From Branchinecta lynchi (taxonomy: Eukaryota > Arthropoda > Branchiopoda > Anostraca > Branchinectidae), in contig JAKZAP010000011.1 of assembly GCA_023053575.1 (NCBI GenBank), positions 5,146,001 to 5,210,000 of the forward strand: a stretch of 64,000 nucleotides of DNA, given 5' to 3'. Positions 12,001 to 22,505 of this stretch are shown in pieces. The notes under the pieces were generated by a model. That model saw only the letters and a program-made list of their open reading frames with translations, searched no databases and was not told the origin of the DNA. Within the stretch, counting starts at the first letter, position 1; every line of letters starts with the position of its first letter. A program made the position numbers and the translations under genes.

Positions 12001-14496
12001 CCTCCAGAAATCGGAGAGTAAAAAACATAGTAAACACATACATAACTGGCCAAAAATATAAAACGACTACTATGACATAACAAGGCCATATCGCATAAAA
12101 CATCATCAGATCTGGTCGGGACTAAAATGGTATGTCTGAGACACGAGTTCTTTCTAAATATTAAGTTCCATATAAATCAGACCCTCCGTTCAAAGATGGG
12201 CATGCTACTGGATTCCGTATTCCCCATCCCTCCACTCCCCCCATGATGGATGAATCATGAAAATAACAATTCTCAAGTCAATCTGTTTGGGTCACTGACA
12301 CGCTGGCCAAGTTTCATCTTCCTGGCAGATCAGGAGGTACCAAACTCGCAGGATCACTAGAAACCTGCCCCCACCCCAACTCACCCACAGCGCCTGAATC
12401 TACATGACCTGATATCTGTGGGGTTTCTGCCAATCTGGATGCTCTATTATGCTCCTGAACAGGAGGTTTGCCGGAATTCTGCATTCACCTGGTTAGTCTT
12501 ATGATCTCTTAGGACTGCCAAACCTCTATTTTGGGAGGTTTTACTGGCCTAGCAGATCACATCACTGCACAAATGAGGCAAGCCTACTTCTCAGAACGAC
12601 ACCATAGCAGCCAGATTGGCAGAAACCCTACAAATAGCAGGTTATCTAGATACTGTGATAAACCTCAGATTCAGAATAAGGAGATCACTTTGACAGCCAG
12701 TTCAGAAGAAAGCTCCCAGGTAGGAAATTACAACAGTGACCAGATCAGAAGAAACTGGAAGAAAACCAGGTGTGAAATTCAACAGTGGTATAGACTGCCT
12801 AAAGTAGCGTTCACACACAGTCCAAATTTCACAGTCCGGTGCGAATTTCCTTCTCTGCTTTGGAATTTTTACTCATCGCATGCGGATCCGGTCCGATAAT
12901 TTTTTTCCGATTTGAATAGACAATATTCTTCTTTTTCCGGAGCGAATTTTAATGCACACAAAATTGTGCTCTGAGAATTGGAAAATTATAAACTGTGTTT
13001 CAAATTTCAAATGTTAATACGACCTATTTAGACAGCTGCAAAACCATGTTTGTTAGAGAAAGATCTTGGCTACAAGTGTCTGCTGAATACAAGCTACCAG
13101 GTAGGCAAACTTAAATGTTTTGTAGGCTATCTACAGGAAGTCTAAATATTTTTCCAGTTTATCTTTTTACAGTTGAACAGCGACATGTCATACACTTGCT
13201 GCAATAACAGGATATACTGGTCAATCAAAGCAATTCCTTAATTTCATCGTTTTTTTATACTCATCAGAACTGTTCAAAGTTGACAAAGTTACATAGGCTA
13301 CACCTCCTGTACTTTATATAAACAATATAAATAGACGTTTTTTTAATGAACAGAGAATTTGCAAACATTCGGAAACCAATCAGCATCATCTGACCCCCCA
13401 TTCCCGACACGAAAAGAAGTGACGATATACCAACAGATGATCAAAATTGTTCTTTCGCACGACATTCAACAGTGATAAGAGGAGAAGAAAAACAGAAAGG
13501 TAGAAAGGGATTGGCACCAAGCCAGGCCCAAAGCCAATTTTGAAGTTTGAAGAAGAAGACTGTAGGCAGTCTAGTACACTAGCCCCTTTTCAGGCACGGT
13601 GCTCAAACGTCTAGCACCATGCCTGGGTGCTAGACGTTCAAGCACTGTACCTTGGATTTCATGTATGGTGCATGGATTTCAGTATACAGTGCATACATCA
13701 AAAACACAGTTTCTGTCATGACAACTGAGCACCAGCTCGGACAGGGCTGAAATTACTACCATGAATTAGAGAAATCAAAGACAATCCTTTACATATTTTT
13801 CACAACAAAAACAAAAGGGCTCGGCTGATGACAGATGTGAAAAACCTCATTTCCTTTTCTACATAGTCAAGGGTTTAGCATGCAAAGTGTCCTGTGCCTC
13901 AGCTTTTCTACCTAGCAGCCAACCAGAATTTTGGCCCTTGGGGAATAGATAGGGAAAATACACAGAAAATAGATAGGGTGCTGTTAGGTATTTCATCTCC
14001 ATCATCATTAGAGCCCTTTTGTTTTTGTTGTGAAAAATCTATAAAGAATTGTCTTTCATTTTTCTAATTCATAGTAGTAATTTCAGCCCTGTCCGAGCCA
14101 GTGCTCAGTTGTGATGACAGAAACTTTGTTTTTTCTGTATGCACTGTATACTGAAATCCATGCACCATACATGAAATCCAAGGTACAGTGCTTGAACGTC
14201 TAGCACCCAGGCATGTTGCTAGATGTTTGAGCACCGTGCCTGAAATGGGGCTAGTGTACTAGACTGACTGTAGGCTAAGCAGTGGATTTTTCAAATCTTG
14301 GGCAAGTTTCCCGTCCGAATTTCGTTTTATCTGAAAAACCTATCAGGCATAGTGGCGCGAATTTTACATGCACATTTTAGCTTGCGGAATCTTACTGGAC
14401 TGTGTGTGCACTTAGCTTAAGGCTTAGCCTTAGGAATCCTACCTGAGTTCCATCCTGTGTGGGAAGAGGGTTGTCTTCCCACTCATCGTTATCCAT
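5829..14496 (-). CDS. NELFCD: NELFCD, negative elongation factor C/D (TH1), 5' part, exons 1-4
   Basis: NELF-C/D is a core subunit of the NELF complex, which holds RNA polymerase II in promoter-proximal pause in the nucleus. I joined four minus-strand exons by GT-AG sites and phase: 14496-14443, 9599-9481, 9173-8954 and 6092-5829. They code about 219 residues with no stop. Family-typical stretches are [16 protein letters not shown] across exons 2-3, [11 protein letters not shown] and [15 protein letters not shown] in exon 3, and [19 protein letters not shown] with [18 protein letters not shown] in exon 4. Animal members are near 590 residues, so roughly the last 370 residues lie left of the window; I found no further exon in 1-5800. 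The start is the only in-frame ATG of the acidic first exon (MDNDEWEDN). Introns are about 4.8, 0.3 and 2.9 kb. It lies about 10 kb downstream of HSDL2 on the same strand, with no sign of cotranscription. Confidence 0.93.
6113..6833. repeat. three-copy tandem array, ~240-bp unit, in NELFCD intron 3
   Basis: Units are 6113-6359, 6360-6586 and 6587-6833. Each begins AGTCAGTTTTGA-AGAGCGTT and ends AGACTCCTTGGACATTTTTA. Each contains a solo family A start module (AACAAGACCAAAGGTTTCG ... GGTCTTGTAA). The copies differ by small indels; the middle unit lacks about 20 bases of the hairpin. The array begins 21 bases from the NELFCD exon 4 boundary. Confidence 0.88.
6834..8953. other. NELFCD intron 3 remainder: repeat ends and G/C tracts
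   Basis: At about 6990 an (AAT)n run with TTTATTTCCC looks like the reversed 3' tail of a retroposon. About 7262-7350 resembles the element at 52416-52748. Family A end module is at 7365-7600. Long G or C runs occur at 7648, 8387 and 8662. At 8713-8860 short direct phrases of ACTG-TTT-A-GAAAAA-CG recur. I see no further NELFCD exon. Confidence 0.5.
7365..7600 (+). repeat. Family A repeat, copy 3, end module only
   Basis: Contains AACCCCCTCCCCCACACCTA, AGGGCTACAAAGCCCA, TTCCCTTCGAGAGTTATCGT, the CAGACGGACGGACAGACGGA tract and TTTTGGGATCCCAAAA, with no 137-bp unit. Confidence 0.8.
8954..9173 (-). CDS. NELFCD: NELFCD coding exon 3
   Basis: The acceptor is CCTTTCAG|GTATTTC and the donor GGAGAG|GTAAGA. 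The 220 bases begin with the last base of the split arginine codon and end in phase 0. Conserved blocks include [18 protein letters not shown] and [11 protein letters not shown]. The preceding intron is only 307 bases, the shortest here. Confidence 0.93.
9481..9599 (-). CDS. NELFCD: NELFCD coding exon 2
   Basis: The acceptor is TTTTTTCTAG|CTTGATG and the donor AAAAG|GTAGAG. The exon is 119 bases and ends two bases into an arginine codon completed by exon 3. It codes an acidic stretch, then [19 protein letters not shown], a strongly conserved NELF-C/D segment. Confidence 0.92.
9877..12410 (-). repeat. Family B repeat, minus-oriented, with insertions
   Basis: It opens with CAAGAGCTACGAGCTC, the reverse of the family B right end. 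It then shows the recurring AAGTTTCAT, ATCC-GTCCGGA and C-run pattern of the complete copy at 39270-41561. The far end is ragged. A foreign insert at 11970-12170 has an (AATTC)4 run and a reversed retroposon tail, and 10960-11195 is the interspersed repeat also seen at 3895 and 42595. It lies in NELFCD intron 1. Confidence 0.7.
12411..12803. other. NELFCD intron 1 non-coding stretch
   Basis: An open frame of about 120 codons runs through 12531-12899 but has no motif I recognise and crosses into an element end. It starts at a non-ATG-like context inside low-complexity CAG/GAA sequence. I do not call it a gene. Confidence 0.4.
12804..14406. mobile_element. element with ends GTTCACACACAGTCCA, split by a hAT-like MITE
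   Basis: GTTCACACACAGTCCA at about 12804 is mirrored by TGGACTGTGTGTGCAC ending near 14406 (14 of 16 match). The hAT-like MITE 13567-14266 is inserted inside. No transposase reading frame is visible. The right end lies about 37 bases from the NELFCD exon 1 donor. Confidence 0.6.
13567..14266. mobile_element. 700-bp foldback hAT-like MITE, copy 1
   Basis: Ends CAGTCTAGTACACTAGCCCC and its reverse complement; the arms pair over about 260 bases each. Flanked by the 8-bp direct repeat ACTGTAGG (13559-13566 and 14267-14274), the hAT hallmark. Copy 2 at 19100-19800 is nearly identical. Non-coding, so it depends on a transposase elsewhere. Confidence 0.92.
14443..14496 (-). CDS. NELFCD: NELFCD coding exon 1 (start codon)
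   Basis: This exon has 54 coding bases, 18 codons, beginning [12 protein letters not shown] and ending in phase 0 at CAG|GTAGGA. The acidic N-terminus is typical of the family. The sequence upstream (14497 onward, read on the minus strand) has no TATA box that I can see. Confidence 0.85.
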
Positions 14497-15404
14497 TGCC
14501 GACAAATACGGATACGGCCTGCTTTGGGCAAATATTGCAAAGATTAGAAGGTCTAAGACAAATTTTGGAGGTTTTGGACTAGTTCGTTATTCTATCCAGG
14601 TTAGGGTTTCGCTAGGAACGGAAGACGGTCAGACAGATAACTCTCTTAAAGTTGGGATAGATGGCAGAAGCGCGCTCATAATGAATACTCTATAAGGTGT
14701 GACAGCCTTAGGGGGATCCTTGCCAAGAAAGGCCGAAAAGATCGCTGCCGAAGCATCGGAGCTGACGTGTCCGTTTTACCCATTGTTTAAATGTATGGCT
14801 ATTTTGCGTAACTTGAACCACAACTAGAGACAAGACAACGACATTTCTCTGCTAACGGGTTATAGGCTCTTGAATAAACTGTTACCCCCCCCCCCCCCCC
14901 CCATTCGTTTGCAACTGGGCCCACATTGCTCATGTGTAAAGTTCGTCGGGGCCTCTAACCCTATGAGGCCTACCCAGCAATGAAAAAAATATTTCATCTG
15001 AGCAAGAACGAAAATTTGTCTCAATCGTTTGGAGATAGAAATAATGAAAGATTATAAATGTTCTGATTTTTTTTTTTTCTTGCGAACTTCCACAAATTTT
15101 CTGTACACTCGAATTTCCAGATCACCCGCATCCTGACGTATGGGGTGCCCATACTATTTCCTGGTATTAAGAAGTCGACAAATCGTCAGGTAATTCGGTC
15201 GGTATGTAAATATTTTAAGTGTATACTGGAAGTTTAGATCGGAGGTAATTTGGCAATACTAGAAGGGTAAAAAGAAGTGATTTTATTGTATGTAATTTTG
15301 AAGTTCAATTTTGTTTGTTAAGTGCGATAATGAATACTGTTGTATGGCCCTTTGTTGGCTTTAATAAATTATTATTATTATTATTATTAAAGTGAAGGCT
15401 CCTG
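14497..15404. other. intergenic, upstream of NELFCD
   Basis: About 14703-14785 is a copy of the hammerhead-like dispersed motif (TCCTTGCCAAGAAAGGCCG, then GAGCTGACGTGTCCG). A C18 run is at 14886 and a (TTA)n microsatellite at 15364-15391. No promoter element is recognised with confidence. Confidence 0.5.
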
Positions 15405-15965
15405 CAAACCAACAGATATCGTACCTTGACCGCAAGCGTTTTCACAGTGTCGTGCTCATGGAGTACTGCCGGATAAAAGATTTTCAATGGTTAATGTTGG
15501 TTTCCAGGCAGCAACCATGCCTCTTATGTCCTGAAGCGATCAAGTTGGTGGGGTAAAATGGTGAACTGCAACTCCGAGATGATTAGAAACGGCAACTAGC
15601 ATGTGTTCGGTGACTCTGCATTTGAGCTGAATCCACGGCCAAGAAACCAACTACAGAGGCAGCCCTACAGATATATTAGAAAGCTTAGCTCGACCAGGGT
15701 GGTAGTAGAGAACGGATTCGGTGACTTGCTTAACCGATTCCGCAGATTGCGATTTGTGAACGCGAAAATTAGAAATATTCCGAAGTACGTTACTGCTGCT
15801 TGTGTACTTCACAACCTGTGCATTGAAAACGGGGAGATCATGCGCACTAAGCCAGCTCTTCGACTGGCTCGGGATCTGCTTTCTGTAAATAACGACATAG
15901 CAACCAGAAACACAGCCTGGCAAGATGGAATACAAAAGAGGCAGCAAATTATGAATCTGTTTTAA
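15405..15965 (+). pseudogene. PIF/Harbinger transposase (DDE_4, HARBI1-like), decayed C-terminal half
   Basis: The reading YLDRKRFHSVVLMEYCRIKD at about 15420, then after a frame change SNHASYVLKRSSWW, matches the block with the second acidic residue in Harbinger nucleases. A 120-codon frame from 15603 follows with FGDSAFEL, then STRVVVENGFGDLLNRFRRL with the catalytic-type glutamate, and AACVLHNLC. Frameshifts and stops break 15500-15600. The N-terminal half is absent. It could be the source family for the TTA-flanked MITEs nearby, but the ends do not prove this. Confidence 0.8.
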
Positions 15966-16282
15966 AAGGCATTACATCTTTAGTTTAAACTTTGCTCTGA
16001 TATTCTAAATAATCTGGCAGTATAGAAAATCGAACTACTCCTCAGGTAATAAAACGTTGAACTCAAGGACACAACAATAGCAACGAAATGTTTTTTTACA
16101 AACGCCAACAAGAATTTCTGAAGAATATGGTAGGCTAAACAAAAACAAACTACTCTTTTTCCATTCAAATTTCATGGGTCGCCTAAAACACAACATAACA
16201 CAAACCGACGACCGAGTACCAATTTTTGTTACGTAACACGTAGTACAAGAAATGGGTGGACCTCCTCAAAACTCTACCAAAG
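15966..16282. other. intergenic stretch, nothing recognised
   Basis: AT-rich DNA downstream of the transposase relic, with no reading frame, RNA or repeat I can support. Confidence 0.5.
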
Positions 16283-16451
16283 AGTTGCGTTTCTGCGTAT
16301 ACCATGGTATCTGATACTGCGGTCAAAAGTCGTTCTGAGTATCTTTCAAGTTACCGCAGTATCTTAAAATTCATCTTAATTCATCATCATGGTAACTGTA
16401 AACACGACACAATGGTGATCCAGATACCATGGTATCTATAAAAACGCAACT
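16283..16451. mobile_element. 169-bp MITE with ATACCATGGTATCTG inverted repeats, copy 1
   Basis: AGTTGCGTTTCTGCG-ATACCATGGTATC at the left mirrors GATACCATGGTATCT...AACGCAACT at the right. The 3-bp direct repeat AAG flanks it (16280-16282 and 16452-16454). A longer relative with AAC duplication is at 48403-48820. Confidence 0.8.
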
Positions 16452-16615
16452 AAGAACACAAAACAGAAACAACAAAAAGTTTTGATTTTCATAAAGCCAA
16501 ACAGAACATTTAAAGACTAGAACACGGTAAAAAGGAAAATATATCACTTTTTCATTCGTGTTTCCTGTGGTAACCTTAATTCGACCAAACAACGGGTATC
16601 TGATCTGACTTTAAA

Positions 16616-17122
16616 AAACAAGACCAAAGGTGTCGATAGGATCCCAAAAATCTAATATTTGATTTAGACAATCGGGTCTTGTCTTCGCCAGATCCAGTCT
16701 TGGACAGGCTAATCATCAGAGAAAACCAAGTTCAGATATACCTCTATAAGCCATATGTATTTTGACGATACTGACCGAGACTTCCTGCCGATTTCCGACC
16801 GAACTACTAGTCCAGCAAAAAAAAAAATTCAGAAACAAAACCACCATTTCTCCTTATCCCTATAAAGAACATCTAATCAACTTTGAATATAAGTTTGACT
16901 TTAAAAAAATCCGGTTACAACCGGATTCCGGAATAATTAAATGTCCGGGTAAAGAACCATTGTCATATACCGACTCAGCCTCTCTTCTTACCCCTTAATC
17001 TGTCATCTAATCGAACTTTTGCTTTTAACAAATTTTCCGGTTTTGGCGGATTCCTGGCGAACTAGTTGTCCCGCGAGAAAATGATTTTCACCATCGTGTT
17101 CGGCATGTCTTTTTACCATACC
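16616..17122 (+). repeat. Family A repeat, copy 4, start and units only
   Basis: It begins AACAAGACCAAAGGTGTCG with the ACAAGACC/GGGTCTTGT hairpin and has about two units (ACATCTAATCAACTTTG near 16869). It runs directly into a family B segment, so the family A end module is missing. Confidence 0.75.
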
Positions 17123-17990
17123 CCCCCCCCCCCACACTCACACACCTTGGCCGAATCCGGCACGGACGCCAAATAACAAATCTAGGCCGCATAAACTCGG
17201 CAGTGTCGAACTTGCATCTCAGTCGGTCCATCCGTTTGGATTTTTTTGCATGTCAAAAGTCCCCCCCCCCCAATTCCCCCAACCGTTGATTTCGTATTTA
17301 GGCCTAATGCTTGTTCTCTCCATTAAGTTCCGTCCCAATCCCTCTGCTTTTAGAGTTTCTTGATTTTTCCGGTCCGCCCCCCACCCCCCACAGGTATCGG
17401 ACCCGACCCGGACTTGACACTGAACATCCGAGGCGATAGCTCTTTCCACCAGACAAGTTTCATTCAAATCCGATCACCCGTTCAAAAGTTATGCACGCCA
17501 CTAGATTCCGGACTCCCCATCCATCCACTCCTCCCACGATGGTCGGATCGGGGAAACGGCTGTTCTCAAGTCCATCTGTCCGGATCCCTGAAATACCTGG
17601 TAAGTTTCATCGCCCTAGCGCATCAGAAAGTAGGCCGAGCTCGCCGGATCGCTAGAAATCCGGACTCCCCCACAGTGCCCGGATCCGGTCCGATTATATC
17701 AATGACGTATCTAGGACTTGTGCTTGTTCTCCCCACCAAGTTTCATCCCGATCCCTCCATTCTAAGCGTTTCTCACGATTTCCGGTTCCCTCCTCCAACT
17801 CCCCCCAGTGTCATCGGAACTGGTCCGGATTTAAAGTGGGACGTCTGAGACACGAGGTCATCCTAAATATGAACTTTCACCAAGATCCGATCACCCGTTC
17901 GTAAGTTAAAAATATCTCAAATTTTGGCTTCCCCCTCCCTCCACCCCCCCCCCCCCCCCCCCAGATGGTCGGATCGGGGAAGTGACTATT
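17123..17990 (-). repeat. Family B repeat segment, minus-oriented, internal
   Basis: Shows TTTCATCCCGATCCCTCC, TGAGACACGAGGTCATCCTA and ATCCGATCACCCGTTC, shared with the complete copy, with C runs at 17120, 17265 and 17945. Neither family B end is present. Confidence 0.7.
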
Positions 17991-18447
17991 TCCTATTTTA
18001 TCTATGCATAAGTTCACAACCTCAGCTTTTCATTTCATCTTTCGCTAAAGAGGAAAGCTCGACGCCTGTACCCAGGACCAATTAACGGAAGCGCCGCAGG
18101 TTAGTTTTTTCAATCTGCCTATGTCTGGCAAGGTTTAACTACTTACCATACAAATTCTAGTCTTTAACTGTTTCAAGTTTCAAAATTTCAAGGCCTAATA
18201 AATGACTTACCGTTCTTCTAAATAGAGAATTACTACGAAATAGTCCACATGCGAAATTTTGTGAAACGCCGAGGAGCCGAGCATCTTTTTGCGATCCCAG
18301 CGAAAAGTAAAAAATAGCTATGAAATAACAAATCTGTCCATCGAAAAAAGTGACAAAATAGTGGTCATCGAAAATAAAGTAGACTCAAAGTAGATTTGTT
18401 CCGAATTTATAGCAAAAAAAGTAATTTTCAAGTTAAAGACACGCTTA
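17991..18447. other. intergenic stretch, nothing recognised
   Basis: Unique AT-rich DNA with no coding or repeat signal. Confidence 0.4.
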
Positions 18448-19994
18448 TAGCTTGTTCACACGGGACCGAAATAAGTGCGTAAACAGCGGCTGATCTGTCC
18501 AGACGACGGATTAACTGTTTGGGGTTGACGGGATAGTTAAAAAAGAAAAACCTAATTCCGAATATTCTTTTTCTTTGTAGCAAAATATATAAAATTAACA
18601 AAAACATCTTGTCAAAGTCAAATATAGTTGATTTGTAGTCTTTGGACTAGGAAAAAGTCACAAATTGAATATTGACAGATTTCAGGCGACTAGGCAATTT
18701 TAAGCTCAAAAGCAAATAAAATTCATGAAATATTATTTTTTTTAAATGAGAACATAAAACATAAAATATTATTAATAATAAACATAAATAATACGAGAAC
18801 AGAATGCAGTTATTTTAGTGTTGTTCATTCATTTTTCAGTGAAGTCTGAATGGAAAAATTCTTCAAATTATTATTTAAAAAAAAAGAAAACAACGAAAAT
18901 ATATATTAGATATAAGCAGAACATACGCTGTTGAATTCGAAAATTATTCTACCTTTTTTCGCGATCATTTAAGTGATCCTGAGACGCAGTGTAAAAATCA
19001 TGCCATGTTCACATTGGTCTGACAGAACATGAACTGGATTGACCTAAAATTCACCAAGTTTGACATAATTTCCCTAATTACAGTCTGTTTGATGTCCCTC
19101 AGTCTAGTACACTAGCCCCTTTTCAGGCACGGTGCTCAAACGTCTAGCACCATGCCTGGGTGCTAGACGTTCAAGCACTGTACCTTGGATTTCATGTATG
19201 GTGCATGGATTTCAGTATACAGTGCATACATCAAAAACACAGTTTCTGTCATAACAACTGAGCACCAGCTCGGACAGGGCTGAAATTACTACCATGAATT
19301 AGAGAAATCAAAGACAATCCTTTATATATTTTTCACAACAAAAACAAAAGGGCTCGGCTGATGACAGATGTGAAAAACCTCATTTCCTTTTCTACATCGT
19401 CAAGGGTTTTGCATGCAAAATGTCCTGTGCCTCAGCTTTTTCCACCTAGCAGCCAACCAGAATATTGGCTCTTGGGGAATAGATAGGGAAAATACATGGA
19501 AAATAGATAGGGTGCTGTTAGGTTTTTCATCTCCATCATCATTAGAGCCCTTTTGATTTTGTTGTGAAAAATATATAAAGGATTGTCTTTGATTTCTCTA
19601 ATTCATAGTAGTAATTTCAGCCCTGTCCGAGCCGGTGCTCAGTTGTGATGACAGAAACTGTGTTTTTTCTGTATGCACTGTATACTGAAATCCATGCACC
19701 ATACATGAAATCCAAGGTACAGTGCTTGAACGTCTAGCACCCAGGCATGGTGCTAGACGTTTGAGCACTGTGCCTGAAATGGGGCTAGTGTACTAGACTG
19801 ATGTCCCTAGAGTCATCAAAGGTTACATTCCAAAGGATTTACTTTATCCCGATCGGTGACCGCGACGAAAATATGCGCCTATTTGGAAGATCAGCGGCTG
19901 ATTTTTTGATGTTTTCTTCAACCGTTATTTACGCGCGTAAAATCAGCCGCTGATCGAGAATCGGCCGCTGTTTCAGCCCCGTGTGAACAAGCTA
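18448..19994. mobile_element. TTA-flanked Harbinger-type element carrying a nested hAT MITE
   Basis: Ends TAGCTTGTTCACACGGG and CCCGTGTGAACAAGCTA, flanked by TTA at 18445-18447 and 19995-19997. Subterminal AGCGGCTGATC phrases are also inverted. Total 1547 bases, about 840 without the inserted hAT-like MITE. No transposase frame remains. Confidence 0.85.
19100..19800. mobile_element. 701-bp foldback hAT-like MITE, copy 2
   Basis: Same ends and interior as 13567-14266 and flanked by the 8-bp direct repeat ATGTCCCT (19092-19099 and 19801-19808). A short tail repeat GATAGGG...GATAGGG lies near the loop in both copies. Confidence 0.93.
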
Positions 19995-19997
19995 TTA

Positions 19998-21192
19998 CCA
20001 AGAACAAATAAGGGCAAGAACTGCTGTCTCCCTATCTCTGTCACACAACCAAGCTGAGTCGAGTCGACTCCCGACGCAAACAAGCGGAGGTGGATCTTAC
20101 CCGGATTTTGATCTTATCAAAAGTCGTTACCTCTACAGAGAAGGTGTAACGCAGTAAACCACTGAGGAAGAAAAATCGAATGGAGGCAGCAGTGATAAGC
20201 CTGTTCTAGTGTTCACACTGGGCTGGGCGGGCGCTGAAACAGCGGTTGCCGGCTCATTGATTCAGACAAGCTTTCGGGGGTTGACAAGAAAATTCCGAAG
20301 CAATTAAGAATATATCAAAATATACAGAAACTGCCATTTGATGCAAAGCAAATTTTACAAATGCGTCAAATTTAGTTAAAAGTACGACAAACTGTATATA
20401 TATCTGTATTGAAAAAACCCAAAGGCCGTATACAGGTAACGTAAGATATATGGTAACGTAAACTGTATCTTTTCGGGGTCAATTCAATTAAGTGGTGTCA
20501 ATATCCAGAACAAGAAGAGATAAATTTCATTCCAGGTATTTGCTCTCATCTGAGAATATGAGATGAAAACAGGCAGATTCTTTAAAAAAAAAGGAAGTGT
20601 TTCAGGCTTAATAGGCTCAGTGGAAATGAACAAATATTTCATTTGATAAGATAGAATAGGCTTCTACTCTGACAAACTAACCAGAAACAATTTTGAATTA
20701 AATTAAAAAAAAAAACTAGGACTTCTATGTGGGTCCTAGACAAACTAGAACCCATGTAGCAAGGCCTCAGTACGAAAACCAAAGACTTTATTTGATGGGA
20801 AAATACACCGTTGACATCAAATTATTTGTAAGTAGTGAACTAAAAGACAAACGAGATAGACCAAGTGAGGTGAACTTTCGTCTTTCGATTAACTACTGAA
20901 TCGAAATCTAACTCACTAAATCGAAATGTATACAATTATACATTTCGGAAAAAAAGACGAAAAAGCACAAAAAATACAGTGACCTACTGGTATTATTTTG
21001 ACTATTCCATGCTATTCTACCATTTCGGTAATTTCAGTAATCCTCGAAAGCCTTAATTACGTTAGTCTTAGTTTACACTTGTCTGACAAAGTTAATACTA
21101 CAGGTCTTGAAACTCAATGGGTCATGACTTCAGTGACTGTGCTTCAAATCCCGGTTTGCATTGTATGGTTCTCCCGAGAGACATAAAAAGGA
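19998..21192. other. intergenic stretch with a possible left half of a GTTCACAC element
   Basis: GCCTGTTC-TAGTG-TTCACACTGGG near 20210, with GAAACAGCGG, has a possible inverted partner CCCGTGTGAACAGGCC near 22655. If real, the reverse transcriptase copy at 21193-22505 was inserted inside. No gene is seen. Confidence 0.35.
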
Positions 21193-22335
21193 ATGTCACA
21201 AGGGTGTCACAAGAATGTCACAAGGAATGTCGCATTCGATAAGGTTGTTCATGCTTACCTTCTTTATAAACTGTCCAGTTATCAATTACATCCTGATGTT
21301 GTAGAATGGATAGAGTCTTTCTTGACTGGACGTACACAGAGGGTGATGATTTACAATAGTCATGGCTCACAATCCTTCTCCGACCCAAGCCCAGTATTGA
21401 GTGGCGTTCCTCAAGGCACCAAGCTTGGGCCAACATTATTCAGCATCTATATAAATGATTGTCCCTCTGTTGTACATAACACCCTTACACTCTTTGCCGA
21501 TGACTCAAAACTCTTCGGTCCTGTTGCCAACAACAAACAAACATCTGAACTGCAAGCTGACCTTGATGCTCTTTCCAACTGGTCATCTCTGTGGCTTTTG
21601 GAGTTCAATGCTGCGAAGTGTAAAGTACTTCACCTTGGACCTAAGAACCCTCAACATACGTACACCATGTCGAATGGATCCAAAAACCACATTGACCTAG
21701 AAAGTGTGGAGGAGGAAAGGGACCTGGGTGTCACAATTGACAACCAGTTTAAATTTCATCCCCACACTCGCCACCAAGTTGCTAAAGGAAACAGAGCACT
21801 TGGACTTGTCAAAAGGACCATCACCTCTAGGAAGCCTGTGATCATTAAGAAGCTTTATACTGCGCTTGTGAGACCCCACCTTGAGTACGGCATGATTGTT
21901 GCATCACCCCACCACAAAATGGATGCCAAAGCCCTAGAGGGAGTGCAAAGAAGAGCCACTAAGATGTCACCACAATTAAAAGCCCTAGAATACCACGAAC
22001 GGTTGAGGGTACTGAAGCTTCCCAGCCTCTCGTATCGACGTAAACGCGGCGACGTCCTGATGGTAAAAAAGCTGTTAGACTCCGACATTATTCCTGGGGT
22101 ATTCGAGAGCTCCCAATCAAAGTCGACGAGGGGCCATTCCAAGAAGCTCCAACTGACCAGCTGTAAACGACGCGAGCGGCACAGTTTTTTCTCTGTACGG
22201 AGTGTTCCACTCTGGAACAGCCTTTCCGAAAAAACTATCAACGCTGCTACCCTGGATGGCTTCAAGAAAGGCGTGGACGAGGACTGGCGAAATGCTGAAT
22301 GTCGGCTGCACTGGGATTCCAGTGAGCCGATGTGA
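21193..22335 (+). pseudogene. CR1-like non-LTR retrotransposon reverse transcriptase, 5'-truncated
   Basis: An open frame of 380 codons starts inside the palm domain at AFDKVVHAYLLYKLSSYQ. It has VLSGVPQGTKLGPTLFSIYI, the catalytic FADD (LTLFADDSKLF), LHLGPKNPQ, DLGVTIDNQFKFHPH and the C-terminal LRVLKLPSLSYRRKRGDVLM. The endonuclease and fingers are missing, so this is a dead-on-arrival copy. The open frame is intact to its natural stop, which implies a fairly young insertion. The 5' junction lies in a small (GAATGTCACAAG)n-like repeat. Confidence 0.88.
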
Positions 22336-22505
22336 CAACAAGATTTATCAACCAATCAATGCCGGCTACACTGGAGTGCAAGTGAGCCGATGTGACAACA
22401 ACGATCTGACAATCAAGCCGCCAACCAGCGAGAGACTCTACAGGAGGCTAACACCACCTTATCTCGCTGGAAGTGCGATTTAAGGTAATTTAAGGTAAGG
22501 GATTT
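22336..22505 (+). mobile_element. 3' tail of the CR1-like element
   Basis: Two direct copies of CAGTGAGCCGATGTGACAAC-like sequence (about 22318 and 22378) precede the end, GATTTAAGGTA-ATTTAAGGTAA. A short terminal direct repeat of this kind is usual for CR1-type 3' ends. Confidence 0.6.

Noticed and set aside
12531..12899. 122-codon open frame on the plus strand
   Set aside because: No family resemblance; it enters the terminal repeat of the element at 12804.
17360..17848. 162-codon open frame on the plus strand
   Set aside because: It lies wholly in family B repeat. Similar proline-rich frames appear in every family B copy and are not conserved in frame.
21855..22355. 166-codon open frame antisense to the CR1-like reverse transcriptase
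   Set aside because: Shadow of the coding strand; no independent homology.
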